DNA of 64,000 nucleotides, from NCBI RefSeq assembly GCF_027856955.1, contig NZ_JAPSMD010000001.1, positions 1 through 64,000 on the forward strand, written 5' to 3'. Positions 47,046 to 56,258 of this stretch are shown one piece after another; the first letter of the stretch is position 1; each line of letters begins with the position of its first letter. The position numbers were made by a program, and so were the translations under genes. Under the pieces are notes generated by a model, which saw only the letters and a list, made by a program, of their open reading frames with translations, searched no databases and had not been told where the DNA came from. Origin of the DNA: Falsiroseomonas oryzae (lineage in GTDB: Bacteria; Pseudomonadota; Alphaproteobacteria; Acetobacterales; Acetobacteraceae).

Positions 47046-50000
47046 ATGCCGCTTCCCGCCACGAAGATCGTGCTGAACGCCGCCACCGTCGGCGCCGGCG
47101 GCTATGTGCTGACACCGCAGGAGCCGGGCGATTTCGACTTCAGCGTCACCGGCTACCCGACCTCGACCTGGGTCGGCGCAATCGGCGACCTCGACGGGGA
47201 CGGCGTTGCGGAGGTCGTCACGGCGGCGCCGGGCAACAGCGACCAGGAGCCGGGCGGCGGCCGCGTCTACATCACCTTCGGCAGTGCGACGGGTGCGGCC
47301 CCCACGAAGCTGGGCGATGACCTGAGCGCCTTCCGCATCGACGGCGCCGCCATCGACGACCACGCCGGCGTTGCCATCGCGGCCGTCGGTGACCAGGACG
47401 GCAACGGCCTGGCCGACCTGCTGGTTGGCGCTGCGCTGGCCGATCCGGGCGGACAGGATGCGGCAGGCACCGCCTATGTGGTGTGGTCCACCGGCGTCGC
47501 CGGCAGCGTGGACCTGCTCGATCTTGAAAGCGAGGCGTCGGGGGAAGGCTTCGCGATCTTCGGCGAGGCGGCAGGCGACCATGCCGGTCACGCGCTCGGC
47601 GCGATCGCCGATCTGAACGGCGACGGCACGGCGGAGATCCTGGTGGGCGCGCCGGGCAGCGACGCTGCGGGCATCGATGCCGGCGCGACCTATGTCGTCT
47701 GGGGGCGCGACGGGGACGACACGACCGTCGCGCTGACCGACGTGGCCGGAGGCGCCGGCGGGTTCCGCATCACCGGCGAGGCGGAGGGGGACGAGGCGGG
47801 CTCCGCCCTCGCATCGCTGGCCGACCTGAACGGCGACGGCAAGGCCGAGATCCTGGTGGGCGCACCCGGCAGCGATGCCGGTGGCGTGGATGCCGGCGCG
47901 GCGTATGTGGTGTTCGGCAAGGCCACCGGCGCGGCGGTGGATCTTGCCGCCGTGGCGGTCGGCACCGGCGGCTTCCGCATCACCGGCGCGACGCCCGGCG
48001 AGCGGGTCGGCAGCGTCCTGGCCGCGCTGGGGGACGTGAATGGCGACGGGCGCAGGGATATCCTGCTCGGCGCGGATGGGATCGCCTATGTCGTCTTCGG
48101 CAAGGCCGATAGGGCGGAGGTCGATCTTGCCGCCGTCGCGGCCGGCGCCGGGGGGTTCGCGATCCTGCCGGAAGGCGCGGGCGACCTGTCCGCCATCGCG
48201 GTGGCAGGTGGCGGCGACCTCAACCGGGACGGCGTCGCCGACATCGTCATCGGCGCGTCACACAATGACGAGGGCGGCTTCAATGCCGGCGCCGTCTATG
48301 TGGTCTGGGGCGGCGCCAAGGGGCCGGTGGACCTCTCCGCCATCGCACTCGGCGCCGGCGGCGCGAAGGTGGTCGGCGCCGCTGGCAGTTTGACCGGCAG
48401 CAGCGTCGCCGTCGCGCCCGACATGAACGGCGATGGCGCAGCCGAACTCATCATCGGCTCCCCCGGCGCGAGCGGCGAGCGCGTGAGCGTGCTCTACGCC
48501 CCCGCCGCGTGGCAACCGGACCTCAACGTCTACGGCACGAACGGCGACGATGCGCTGGGCGTCGGCGCTGGCGGGCTGCACGTGATCGGCGACGGTGCGG
48601 ACAGCATCTACGCGTTGGACGGCGCGGATTCCGTCGCCGCAGGCGGCGGCGCCGACATGCTGGACGGCGGCAGCGGCCCGGACACGCTGGCCGGCGGGAA
48701 CGGCAACGACACGTACGTGGTGGATTCGGCGGATGACGTGGTGGCCGAGGCGGGGGGCGAGGGTGCGGACACCGTTCTCGCGGCCGCCAGCTTCACACTG
48801 CCCGACGAGGTCGAGGTCCTGAAGCTGACCACGACCGGGCGCGTCGGCAGCGGGAATGCGCTCGACAACCTGTTGCTCGGCACGACCGGTGCTGACACGC
48901 TGAAGGGCGCCGCCGGGATCGACACGCTCGGCGGCGATGCCGGGAACGACTCGCTCGACGGCGGCACCGGCGCCGACAGCATGGCCGGCGGTACCGGCAG
49001 CGATGCCTATTTCGTGGACGACGCGGGCGACGCCGTCGTCGATGCAAGCGGCGTGGACACGGTAGTGGCCGGCATCGACGGCTATGTGCTGGGCGCCGAT
49101 ATCGAGGTCCTCGTTCTGGCGGGCGGCGCGCATGCCGGCAGCGGCCATGGCGGCGCCAACACGCTGGTCGGCGGCGCCGGCGCGGACAGCCTCTTCGGAC
49201 TTGGCGGCCTCGACTCCCTGGTCGGCGCGGGGGGCGACGACCGGCTGGATGGCGGGTCCGGGGCGGACAGCATGGCCGGGGGCGCCGGGAACGATCTCTA
49301 CCTCGTGGACGACATCGGCGACCGCGTCACGGAACTCGCGCTGGGCGGCCTGGACACGGTGAGCAGCGTCGTGGACCACACCCTCGCGAGCGAGGTGGAT
49401 GTCCTTGTCCTCGCCGCCGCCGGGCACCGCGGCACCGGCAACGGCGGCGCCAACCTGATGATCGGCAGCGCGGGCGCGGACACGCTGGACGGCGGCGCCG
49501 GTGCCGATACGCTGGAAGGCGGGACGGGCGACGACACCTATATCGCAGACGGCGCCGACGTGATCGTGGAGACGGCGGCAGGCGGGCACGATGTGGTGCG
49601 ATCCTCCGTCGGGCTCGCTCTCGGCGACGAGGTGGAGGATCTGGTCCTCACGGGCCTTGGGCTGGCGGGCACCGGCAATGCATCGGCCAATGCGATCCTT
49701 GGTTCGGCCGGCGCCGACACGCTGGACGGCGGCGGCGGCGCAGACACGCTGACCGGCGCTGCCGGAAACGACCTCTATCGGGTGGACGATGCCGCGGACG
49801 CCGTGACGGAAGCGCCCGGCGGTGGCATCGACAGCATCGCCGCCTCGGTCGACGCCGTCCTGCCGGCGGAGGTGGAGGCACTGCTGCTGGAAGGTGCCGC
49901 GCGCCACGGCACCGGCAACGCGCTCGACAACCTGCTGCGCGGCGGCGCGGGCAACGACCTGCTGGAAGGCGTGGACGGAGCGGACACCCTGGATGGCATG

Positions 50001-52562
50001 GCCGGCGCCGACACCATGGATGGCGGCGCCGGCAACGACACCTACCTCATCACGGATGGTGGCGACGTGGTGGTGGAACTGCCGGGCGGCGGCTTCGACA
50101 CGGTTGTCGTCTCGACGGACTGGGTGCTGGCGACGGGGATCGAGGGCGTCCAGCTCGTCGGCACCGGGCACAGCCTCACCGGGAATGCCGAAGGCAACAC
50201 GATCAGCGGCAATGCCGGCGACGACACGCTGGACGGCGCCGAGGGTGACGATGTCGAGCTCGGTGGCGATGGCGACGACCTGCTGATCTGCGACTCAGGC
50301 CGTGACACGCTGTCCGGCGGGTCTGGCGACGACCGCTTCGAGATCCGTGGCGGCAGCGCGCATGTCGAGGACTTCCTGGGCCACGACACCGTCGACGCGA
50401 GCGACGCGAGCGGCGACAGCTCGATCGACCTGTCGGGCGAGGGGCAGAGCACCGTCGGCGGGCAGATCTGCGACTTCGGCCAGGGCGGCAGCGCGGCCGG
50501 GCCGCTCGACCTGCAGTTCCTGCAGGACCTGACAGGGTCCTTCATCGACGACCTGCCGATGGTGAAGAGCCTGGTGCCGCAGATCGTCGCCGCCTTGCAG
50601 GCCGTGCAGCCGGACAGCGCTTACGGCGTCTCGTCCTTCCGGGACAAGGCCTATGGCGCATTCGGCGCGCCGGGCGACTGGGTCTACCGGCAGGAGAGCG
50701 GCCTGTCGAAGGACACCGCGAGCCTGACCGCCGCCTACACCGCCATGGTGGCGAACAACGGCGCCGATGCGCCCGAGGCGCAGATCGAGGCACTGATGCA
50801 GCTCTCGCTGCACGTCGCCGATGCCGGCTTCCGCACCAATTCGGCGCGCTTCGTGGTGCTGTTCAGCGACGCGCCGTTCCATGTGGCGGGCGACGCGCCA
50901 GCCGCCTGGGCTGACAACGACGGCGATGGCGTGATGGACGGCACGCCCCCCGGCACCGGCGAGGACTATCCGGCCATCGCCCAGGTCAAGGCGGCGCTGG
51001 AGGTGGCGAACATCATCCCGGTCTTCGCGGTGACGCTGGGCAACGAGGCTGCGTATCAGGGCCTGGTGACGCAGCTTGGTCGCGGTGCCCAGGTGACGCT
51101 GAGCGCCGACAGCTCGAACGTCGTCGCCGCCATCACCACGGGCCTCACGGCGGTGACGCGCACCAGCATCGAGGATGCCTGGGGCGGCGCCGGCAACGAC
51201 ACGCTCAAGGGCAACGCGTCCGGCAATGCGCTGGAAGGCGCGGCCGGCAACGACTTGCTTGCCGGCGGTGCAGGCAACGACTCGCTGTCCGGCGGACTCG
51301 GTCATGACCGCATGGAGGGTGGGTCCGGCGCAGACAGCATGGCCGGCGGTACGGGCCACGACACCTACGCCGTGGACGATACGGGCGACGTGGTCACCGA
51401 GTCGTCCCTCGGGGCCGGTGGGCGCGACACGGTGGAAGCCTCCTGCGACTGGGCCTTGGGAACCGGCCTCGAGGGCCTGGTCCTCAAGGGTGCCGCAGTG
51501 CACGGCGTCGGCAACCTGCTCGGCAATATCCTTGTCGCGGCCGGCGCAGCCTGGCTCGAGGGTCTCGGCGGGAATGACGCGCTGACCGGCGGCCTCGGCG
51601 CAGACACGCTCGATGGCGGCACCGGTGCCGACCGGTTGGCCGGCGCGGCGGGCAATGACCTCTACAAGGTGGATGACGCCGGCGACCTGGTGGTGGAGGC
51701 AGCGGCCCGTGCCGGCGGCCTGGACACGGTGGAGTCGTCGGTCGACTGGAGCCTCGGCACCGGGCTGGAGGCCCTGGTCCTGATGGGGCCGGCGTCGCAC
51801 GGCGTCGGCAATGCGCTGGCGAACTCGCTGGTCACGACCGGCGGGGCAGCCTCGCTGGAAGGGCGCGACGGGAACGACGTACTGGGCGGAGGTCTCGGCG
51901 CAGATACCCTCGATGGCGGCACCGGCGTGGACCGCATGGCCGGCGGCGCCGCGGACGACGTCTATCTCGTGGACGACGCGCGCGACCTGGTGCTGGAGGA
52001 TCCCGGTGCCGGTCGGGATACGGTGCTCTCGACCGTGTCCTTCACCCTGCGCACGGGGGTGGAGGTGCTGCGCCTTGGCGGAGCGGCGCTGGTCGGCACC
52101 GGCAGCATCGACGCCAACGAGATCGAGGGCAATGCGCTCGACAATCTGCTTCTGGGCGGCGTTGGCGCGGACACGCTGCTGGGTGGAGACGGCGCCGACA
52201 CGCTGGATGGCGGCAGGCAGGGCGACCTCCTGACCGGTGGGGGCGGGGCGGACACCTTCCGCTACGCTTCGCTGGCGGATCGCGCCGATGGTATCGCGGA
52301 TTTCGACCCGCTGGCCGACACGCTGCTCGTGTCCGCGGCAGGCTTCGCGGGCGGGTTGCTCCAGGGCATGGACATCACGGCGGAGAACCGCTTCGTGGTC
52401 GGCACCGCGGCGACTGGGGCGTTCGGCCAGTTCCTCTGGCACGCACCGCAGGGGCGGCTGTCCTGGGACGCGGACGGCACGGGCGCTGGCGGACCCGTGC
52501 TGCTGGCAGTCCTTTCGCCGTGGCTGGCGCTGTCCGGCGCTGACCTCGTGGTCGGCGCCTAG
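47046..52562 (+). CDS. Giant secreted-type RTX protein with integrin-alpha-like propeller and integrin-beta-like I domain
   Basis: A 1838-residue protein with no N-terminal signal peptide. Residues ~1-490 form seven FG-GAP blades, each with a calcium loop of the DxNGDGxAE kind (DLDGDGVAE near 48 to DMNGDGAAE near 459), as in integrin alpha heads. Residues ~500-1105 and ~1379-1740 are glycine/aspartate-rich RTX repeats containing nine GxDxYxVDD-type units. Between them, about 1155-1375, is a von Willebrand A/I-like domain whose metal motif DLTGSFIDDL (Asp1161) matches the integrin-beta MIDAS pattern D-L-S-x-S-x-x-D-D. The last ~100 residues resemble the C-terminal region of type I-secreted RTX proteins. 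It is expected to be exported and to fold on binding calcium; adhesion is inferred. No type I secretion genes are in the window. AGAGGGGC precedes the start. Confidence 0.9.
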   Translation: MPLPATKIVLNAATVGAGGYVLTPQEPGDFDFSVTGYPTSTWVGAIGDLDGDGVAEVVTAAPGNSDQEPGGGRVYITFGSATGAAPTKLGDDLSAFRIDGAAIDDHAGVAIAAVGDQDGNGLADLLVGAALADPGGQDAAGTAYVVWSTGVAGSVDLLDLESEASGEGFAIFGEAAGDHAGHALGAIADLNGDGTAEILVGAPGSDAAGIDAGATYVVWGRDGDDTTVALTDVAGGAGGFRITGEAEGDEAGSALASLADLNGDGKAEILVGAPGSDAGGVDAGAAYVVFGKATGAAVDLAAVAVGTGGFRITGATPGERVGSVLAALGDVNGDGRRDILLGADGIAYVVFGKADRAEVDLAAVAAGAGGFAILPEGAGDLSAIAVAGGGDLNRDGVADIVIGASHNDEGGFNAGAVYVVWGGAKGPVDLSAIALGAGGAKVVGAAGSLTGSSVAVAPDMNGDGAAELIIGSPGASGERVSVLYAPAAWQPDLNVYGTNGDDALGVGAGGLHVIGDGADSIYALDGADSVAAGGGADMLDGGSGPDTLAGGNGNDTYVVDSADDVVAEAGGEGADTVLAAASFTLPDEVEVLKLTTTGRVGSGNALDNLLLGTTGADTLKGAAGIDTLGGDAGNDSLDGGTGADSMAGGTGSDAYFVDDAGDAVVDASGVDTVVAGIDGYVLGADIEVLVLAGGAHAGSGHGGANTLVGGAGADSLFGLGGLDSLVGAGGDDRLDGGSGADSMAGGAGNDLYLVDDIGDRVTELALGGLDTVSSVVDHTLASEVDVLVLAAAGHRGTGNGGANLMIGSAGADTLDGGAGADTLEGGTGDDTYIADGADVIVETAAGGHDVVRSSVGLALGDEVEDLVLTGLGLAGTGNASANAILGSAGADTLDGGGGADTLTGAAGNDLYRVDDAADAVTEAPGGGIDSIAASVDAVLPAEVEALLLEGAARHGTGNALDNLLRGGAGNDLLEGVDGADTLDGMAGADTMDGGAGNDTYLITDGGDVVVELPGGGFDTVVVSTDWVLATGIEGVQLVGTGHSLTGNAEGNTISGNAGDDTLDGAEGDDVELGGDGDDLLICDSGRDTLSGGSGDDRFEIRGGSAHVEDFLGHDTVDASDASGDSSIDLSGEGQSTVGGQICDFGQGGSAAGPLDLQFLQDLTGSFIDDLPMVKSLVPQIVAALQAVQPDSAYGVSSFRDKAYGAFGAPGDWVYRQESGLSKDTASLTAAYTAMVANNGADAPEAQIEALMQLSLHVADAGFRTNSARFVVLFSDAPFHVAGDAPAAWADNDGDGVMDGTPPGTGEDYPAIAQVKAALEVANIIPVFAVTLGNEAAYQGLVTQLGRGAQVTLSADSSNVVAAITTGLTAVTRTSIEDAWGGAGNDTLKGNASGNALEGAAGNDLLAGGAGNDSLSGGLGHDRMEGGSGADSMAGGTGHDTYAVDDTGDVVTESSLGAGGRDTVEASCDWALGTGLEGLVLKGAAVHGVGNLLGNILVAAGAAWLEGLGGNDALTGGLGADTLDGGTGADRLAGAAGNDLYKVDDAGDLVVEAAARAGGLDTVESSVDWSLGTGLEALVLMGPASHGVGNALANSLVTTGGAASLEGRDGNDVLGGGLGADTLDGGTGVDRMAGGAADDVYLVDDARDLVLEDPGAGRDTVLSTVSFTLRTGVEVLRLGGAALVGTGSIDANEIEGNALDNLLLGGVGADTLLGGDGADTLDGGRQGDLLTGGGGADTFRYASLADRADGIADFDPLADTLLVSAAGFAGGLLQGMDITAENRFVVGTAATGAFGQFLWHAPQGRLSWDADGTGAGGPVLLAVLSPWLALSGADLVVGA
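48590..50350 (+). repeat. First RTX repeat block within giant gene (six units)
   Basis: Six units of about 78-99 residues, each with a GGxGxDxL run, a GxDxYxVDD stretch and a GTGNAxxN stretch. Unit markers begin near 48700, 48996, 49290, 49530, 49764 and 50031. Long antisense reading frames here are composition artefacts. Confidence 0.85.
50505..51175 (+). other. Integrin-beta-like I/vWA domain coding segment
   Basis: Encodes about residues 1155-1375. The metal motif is at 50526-50552, followed by MVKSL and a GVSSFRDK strand that parallel the integrin-beta order D-L-S-x-S-M-x-D-D-L, VKxL and GFGxFxxK. A VVLFSDAPFH strand follows. Confidence 0.75.
51181..52260 (+). repeat. Second RTX repeat block within giant gene (three units)
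   Basis: Three further units of about 98-101 residues, with GxDxYxVDD-type markers near 51355, 51650 and 51953, resuming after the I-like domain and leading to the C-terminal secretion-type region. Confidence 0.85.
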
Positions 52563-52579
52563 GGCGGCGCCGCGGCGGG

Positions 52580-53569
52580 CTATTGCGGCTCGATCCGGGC
52601 GTCCCGCACCACGCGCGTCCACTTCGCCAGGTCGGCCGCAATCTCGCGTCCGAAGGCATCCGGGGCGTCGGGCGGAAAGGCCTGGATGAAGGTCTGCGCC
52701 AGGCGCCGGGCGACGCCGGAGTCCGACATCACGCGCCGCAGGGCGTCCACCCACCAGGCGACGATGTCGGGCGGCGTACCGGCGGGTCCCAGCATCGCGG
52801 TCCAGGACAACGCCTCGATGGCCGCCAGTTCGGGCACCCCGCTCTCCGCCAGGCCCGGCACTTCCGGCACGAGATCGGACCGTCCCGGCTGGATCAGCGA
52901 CAGCGCCCGCACCGTGCCGCCGCGCGCCTGCGGTACGGCGGAGGCGAAGCCGTCGATCATGAGGTCCACGCGGCCGGCTGCGAGGTCGGTCAGTGCCTGG
53001 GCGCTGCCGCGATAGGGCACCGATTCGATCTTCGTGCCGAGCGACAGGCCAAGCAATTCCATCGCCAGGTGGCTCATCGTGCCAAGGCCGGGATTGGCGG
53101 CCGTGAAGCGGCCGGGCGGCGCGGCGCGCAGCACTGCTGCGGCTTCCGCCATGGTGCGCGCCGGGAAGTTCGGCGAGACGACGAGGATGAAGCCGTTGCG
53201 TGCGAAGACGCCGATCGGCGCGAGGTCGCGGACGGGGTCGTAGGGCAGGTTGCGCGTCAGCGGCGGGTTCACCACCAGCGGCGACTGGGTGGTGACCAGC
53301 AGCGTGTAGCCGTCCGGCCGCGCGCCTGTCACCGCCTGCACGCCAAGCGCACCGGAGGCGCCGGCCCGGTTCTCCACCACCACGGTCACGCCCTGCCGCG
53401 ACTGCATCTCCTCGGCAACCAGCCGGGCGAGGATGTCGCTGGTGTTGCCCGGCGGGAACGGCACGACCACGCGCACCGGCCGCGTGGGATAGGCCTGCGC
53501 GAAGGCGGGCAGGGGCAGCGCGGCGGCGGCGCCGAGCGCGAGCAGCGTACGCCGGGTGGTCTGCATCAT
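52580..53569 (-). CDS. Bug/TctC-family periplasmic substrate-binding receptor
   Basis: A 329-residue receptor. The signal peptide QTTRRTLLALGAAAALPLPAFA ends near residue 25. The first ligand loop reads VPFPPGNTSDIL, with Asn-Thr in place of the usual Gly-Gly, and the second is VPYRGSAQALTD. It is the last gene of the LeuCD-like operon (27-base gap) and probably binds the carboxylate processed by that dehydratase and the isocitrate-lyase-family enzyme. Only 17 bases separate its stop from the convergent giant gene; a 6-base GGCGCC stem there is too weak to call a terminator. Confidence 0.92.
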   Translation of the reverse strand: MMQTTRRTLLALGAAAALPLPAFAQAYPTRPVRVVVPFPPGNTSDILARLVAEEMQSRQGVTVVVENRAGASGALGVQAVTGARPDGYTLLVTTQSPLVVNPPLTRNLPYDPVRDLAPIGVFARNGFILVVSPNFPARTMAEAAAVLRAAPPGRFTAANPGLGTMSHLAMELLGLSLGTKIESVPYRGSAQALTDLAAGRVDLMIDGFASAVPQARGGTVRALSLIQPGRSDLVPEVPGLAESGVPELAAIEALSWTAMLGPAGTPPDIVAWWVDALRRVMSDSGVARRLAQTFIQAFPPDAPDAFGREIAADLAKWTRVVRDARIEPQ

Positions 53570-53596
53570 CGCACTCTCCTTCCTTCTGGCCTTGCT

Positions 53597-54121
53597 TCAG
53601 GCGGCGTTCATCGCGTCCAGCCGACGGCGGAACATCGGGCCCCAGCCGCCGGCGCGCAGCATCTCGACCAGGTGTGGTGCGAGCGGGGGGAAGCCGGCCT
53701 CCGTCCCGCGGTCCAGGTTGCGCACCCGGGCCGTGGCGAAGTCCACTTCGATCGCCTCGCCGTTCGCGAACATGGCCCGCACCCCGGGGCAGCGCGGCAG
53801 CACCGGCAGCCCGGCGGCGAGCGCGTTGCGGAAAGACCCGATCGGGATGCTCTCCGCAACAAGGCCGACGCCGCAGCCCTTGAGGCCGATCATGCCCTGT
53901 ATGTGGGCGTTGCCCTGCGCGAAGCGCCGGCCGCCGACGACGATGTCGCCAGGGCGCGCGCGCCTTGGGAAGTCCGGGTCGAGGCCGGCGAAGACGTGCT
54001 CCTTCAGGACCTCCGGCCTTGTCTCACGCTTCAGCGCCCATTCCAGCGCCATGAGGTCGCCATCGATGGCGACGTTGTCCGGGTAGACCCAGGCGCGGCC
54101 GCGCAGCACCAGATCGCTCAT
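53597..54121 (-). CDS. LeuD/DmdB-like small subunit of an aconitase-superfamily dehydratase
   Basis: A 174-residue swivel-domain subunit. The segment GRRFAQGNAHIQGMIGLKG is in the place of the usual GxGSSREHAP active-site loop, and AESIPIGSFRNALAAGLPVL matches the LeuD strand-helix region. With the adjacent large subunit (4-base overlap) it would form an isopropylmalate-isomerase-like or 2,3-dimethylmalate-dehydratase-like enzyme. The altered loop suggests a substrate other than isopropylmalate. It is not a leucine-pathway gene by context. Confidence 0.85.
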   Translation of the reverse strand: MSDLVLRGRAWVYPDNVAIDGDLMALEWALKRETRPEVLKEHVFAGLDPDFPRRARPGDIVVGGRRFAQGNAHIQGMIGLKGCGVGLVAESIPIGSFRNALAAGLPVLPRCPGVRAMFANGEAIEVDFATARVRNLDRGTEAGFPPLAPHLVEMLRAGGWGPMFRRRLDAMNAA

Positions 54122-55404
54122 GCCGCCATGCTCCAGCCGGCGTCCCGCAGGAAGGGGCGTGGGTCCGTGATGACCCCGGTCACGGCGGAGGCCGCGACCG
54201 TCGCCGGTCCGGCGATGTGCAGAACGGCCTCATGCGCGCCGAGCCGCCCCGGCTCGTTGCGCGTGCCCGTGCCGATCGAGGATTCGCCGGGCGCGACGCC
54301 GCCGATGCGCCCGCCCGCGCAGACGCCGCAGCCCGGCGCGGTGACCATGCCGCCCGCGCGCAGGAAGGTCTCGATCAGCCCCTCCGCCGCGGCCTGCGCG
54401 GCAACGTTCTGCGTCGCGGGGGTGACGATGAAGCGAACCCCGGGCGCCACCTGGCGGCCGCGCAGCACCGCGGCCGCCACGCGCAGATCCTCGATCATGC
54501 CGGACGCGCAGGAGCCCACGAAGGCGTGCTGGATGGGCTTGCCGGCCACCTCCGTCACGTCCACCACGTTGTCCGGCGTGGGCGGGAGGGCCACCTGCGG
54601 CGCGAGCGCCGAGAGATCGAGCGCGACCCGCGCGCGGTACCGCGCATCGATATCCGGCAGGGCCGCGTGCATGGGCCGCTGCGCCCGGGCGCGCACCTCC
54701 TGCAGGCAGCGCGCATCGGGCTCGACCACGGACGACACCGCGCCGAGTTCGACGGGCGTATTGCAGAGGGTCTGCCGGGCATCCAGCGACAGGGCCGCCA
54801 AGCCTGGCCCGCCGAACTCCACCACGGCATCCTCGAACAGCGCCGCGTCGTGCGACGCGATCAGCTTCTGCGCGGCGTCGCGCGCGAAGACGCCGAAGGG
54901 CATGCGTCCGGTGAGGTCCACCCGCAATGTCTCCGGCACCTGCAGCCAGACGGAACCGCAGGCCAGCACTTCCGGGATCTCGGTCAGCACGGCGACGCCG
55001 AGTGCCCCGATCGCCCCGTAATTGGTTACGTGCGGGTCGTAGGCCAGGACGAACATGCCCGGCACCACGATCCCCTCCTCGATCGGGAAGACGTGGCCGA
55101 GCCCGCCGCGGCCGGAGTCGCGGTGCTGCACGCCGAAGCGCTGCGCGATCCCGCGGACCGCCTGCTGCCTGGCGAAGGCCTGCGGCGACACCGCCAGCGG
55201 CTCGTGATCCGTGACCAGCAGCACGCGGGCGGGATCGTGCAGCCGGGTGACTCCATACTCCTCCAGCGTGCGGAAGGCGTTGACGGTGTACCAGTCGTGC
55301 ACGGTGACCAGCTCCGCCTCCGGCATCACGATCTCGCCCGCCACGACGCGCCGCCCGCAGATGCGCGATAGGATCTTCTCCGCAATGGTCTGTCCGCCTG
55401 TCAC
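54118..55404 (-). CDS. LeuC/DmdA-like large subunit of an aconitase-superfamily dehydratase
   Basis: A 428-residue iron-sulfur subunit. Three cluster cysteines are present: Cys299 (VGSCASGMIEDL), Cys359 and Cys362 (APGCGVCAG). SIGTGTRNEPGRLG corresponds to the STSNRNFxGR motif. At about 420 residues it is of the archaeal/HacA-DmdA size class, not the ~470-residue LeuC of proteobacteria. It overlaps both the IclR gene upstream and the small subunit downstream by 4 bases. Together with the divergent lyase gene it suggests a hydrate-then-cleave pathway for a branched dicarboxylate. Confidence 0.9.
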   Translation of the reverse strand: MTGGQTIAEKILSRICGRRVVAGEIVMPEAELVTVHDWYTVNAFRTLEEYGVTRLHDPARVLLVTDHEPLAVSPQAFARQQAVRGIAQRFGVQHRDSGRGGLGHVFPIEEGIVVPGMFVLAYDPHVTNYGAIGALGVAVLTEIPEVLACGSVWLQVPETLRVDLTGRMPFGVFARDAAQKLIASHDAALFEDAVVEFGGPGLAALSLDARQTLCNTPVELGAVSSVVEPDARCLQEVRARAQRPMHAALPDIDARYRARVALDLSALAPQVALPPTPDNVVDVTEVAGKPIQHAFVGSCASGMIEDLRVAAAVLRGRQVAPGVRFIVTPATQNVAAQAAAEGLIETFLRAGGMVTAPGCGVCAGGRIGGVAPGESSIGTGTRNEPGRLGAHEAVLHIAGPATVAASAVTGVITDPRPFLRDAGWSMAA

Positions 55405-56174
55405 TCCGCGGCTCTCCTGTGCTGCCAGCCCAAGGCGGCTGAGATCTCCGCCGCCGAGACGCGCAGCGCCTGCGCCACGCGCGCCTCGCGCGCGGGGTCG
55501 AAGCGCACCATGGGAATCCCGACGGAGAGGCCGGCGCAGGCGCGGCCTTGGGCGTCGAAGACCGGCAGCCCCATGGCGACGATCCCTGGCACCATCTCCT
55601 CGCGGCTGTACGCGATGCCGCCGGCCGCAACGGCCGCGAGCTCGCGCCGCAGCGCCTGCGGGTCCGTCACGGAGTGGGGCGTGACGCGTTGCAGGGCGCC
55701 CGAGCGCAGCCAGGCCTCCCGTTCCTCCTCGGGCGCGAAGGCCATGATGGCCTTGCCGCCGGCCGAGGCATTGATCGGCCCGCGCTGGCCGAGCTGCCGC
55801 GAATAGAGGATCGGCTGGTCGCAGTTCTCCTTGCAGATCACCACGACGTCGTCGCCCTGCCGCAGCACCAGCGCGGTGGATTCGCCCGTCCGCAGCATCA
55901 GGGAGGCGACGACTGGCTGCGCGATGCGCGCGACGTCGGTGCGGCGGATCAAGGTGCCGGCAAGGGCCAGCAGGGCAGGACCCAGCCGGTAGCGGCCCCC
56001 CTCGGCGGTGACGTAGCCCCGCCGCTCCAGTGTGGCCAGCAGCTCCGTCAGGCTGGACTTCGGCATCGCCAGATGGCGGGCCATCTCGCCATGCGTCGGC
56101 GGCTGCGGCTCCGCGGCCAGCAGCTCCAGTACGTCCAGAGCGCGCACGGCGGACTTGACGGGAGAGGGCGGCAT
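55401..56174 (-). CDS. IclR-family transcriptional regulator
   Basis: A 257-residue IclR regulator: helix-turn-helix over about residues 5-70 (GEMARHLAMPKSSLTELLATLERRGYV) and the effector domain with INASAGGKAIMAF and GIAYSREEMVPGI stretches. It heads the LeuCD-like/Bug operon and is divergent from the isocitrate-lyase-family and amidase operon across an 84-base gap containing a CGAAC/GTTCG palindrome. Dual control of both directions is likely. Confidence 0.95.
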   Translation of the reverse strand: MPPSPVKSAVRALDVLELLAAEPQPPTHGEMARHLAMPKSSLTELLATLERRGYVTAEGGRYRLGPALLALAGTLIRRTDVARIAQPVVASLMLRTGESTALVLRQGDDVVVICKENCDQPILYSRQLGQRGPINASAGGKAIMAFAPEEEREAWLRSGALQRVTPHSVTDPQALRRELAAVAAGGIAYSREEMVPGIVAMGLPVFDAQGRACAGLSVGIPMVRFDPAREARVAQALRVSAAEISAALGWQHRRAAE

Positions 56175-56184
56175 GGTCTTATTC

Positions 56185-56197
56185 CGAACTTAGTTCG
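56185..56197. promoter_or_regulatory. IclR-type operator palindrome
   Basis: CGAACTTAGTTCG is a perfect 5-base inverted repeat around TTA, 10 bases from the IclR start. CCGAAC recurs at 56203-56208. The site is similar to the palindrome before the other IclR gene (17663-17676). Confidence 0.65.
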
Positions 56198-56258
56198 CCA
56201 TACCGAACACGCTGCCGATCCGCAAGTCCCCCGACCGCCACGCCTGCCGGGAGCGCCC

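Noticed and set aside
48590-52260. Tandem repeats considered as a CRISPR or DNA satellite array
   Set aside because: The repeats are in frame, degenerate at the DNA level and encode RTX units; there are no identical repeats with unique spacers.
52555-52572. GGCGCC/GGCGCC stem after the giant gene
   Set aside because: Six bases in very GC-rich DNA; no supporting U tract.
48258-52754. Long minus-strand open frames (637 and 819 residues) opposite the giant RTX gene
   Set aside because: They mirror the repetitive Gly/Asp codons of the sense strand and have low-complexity products.
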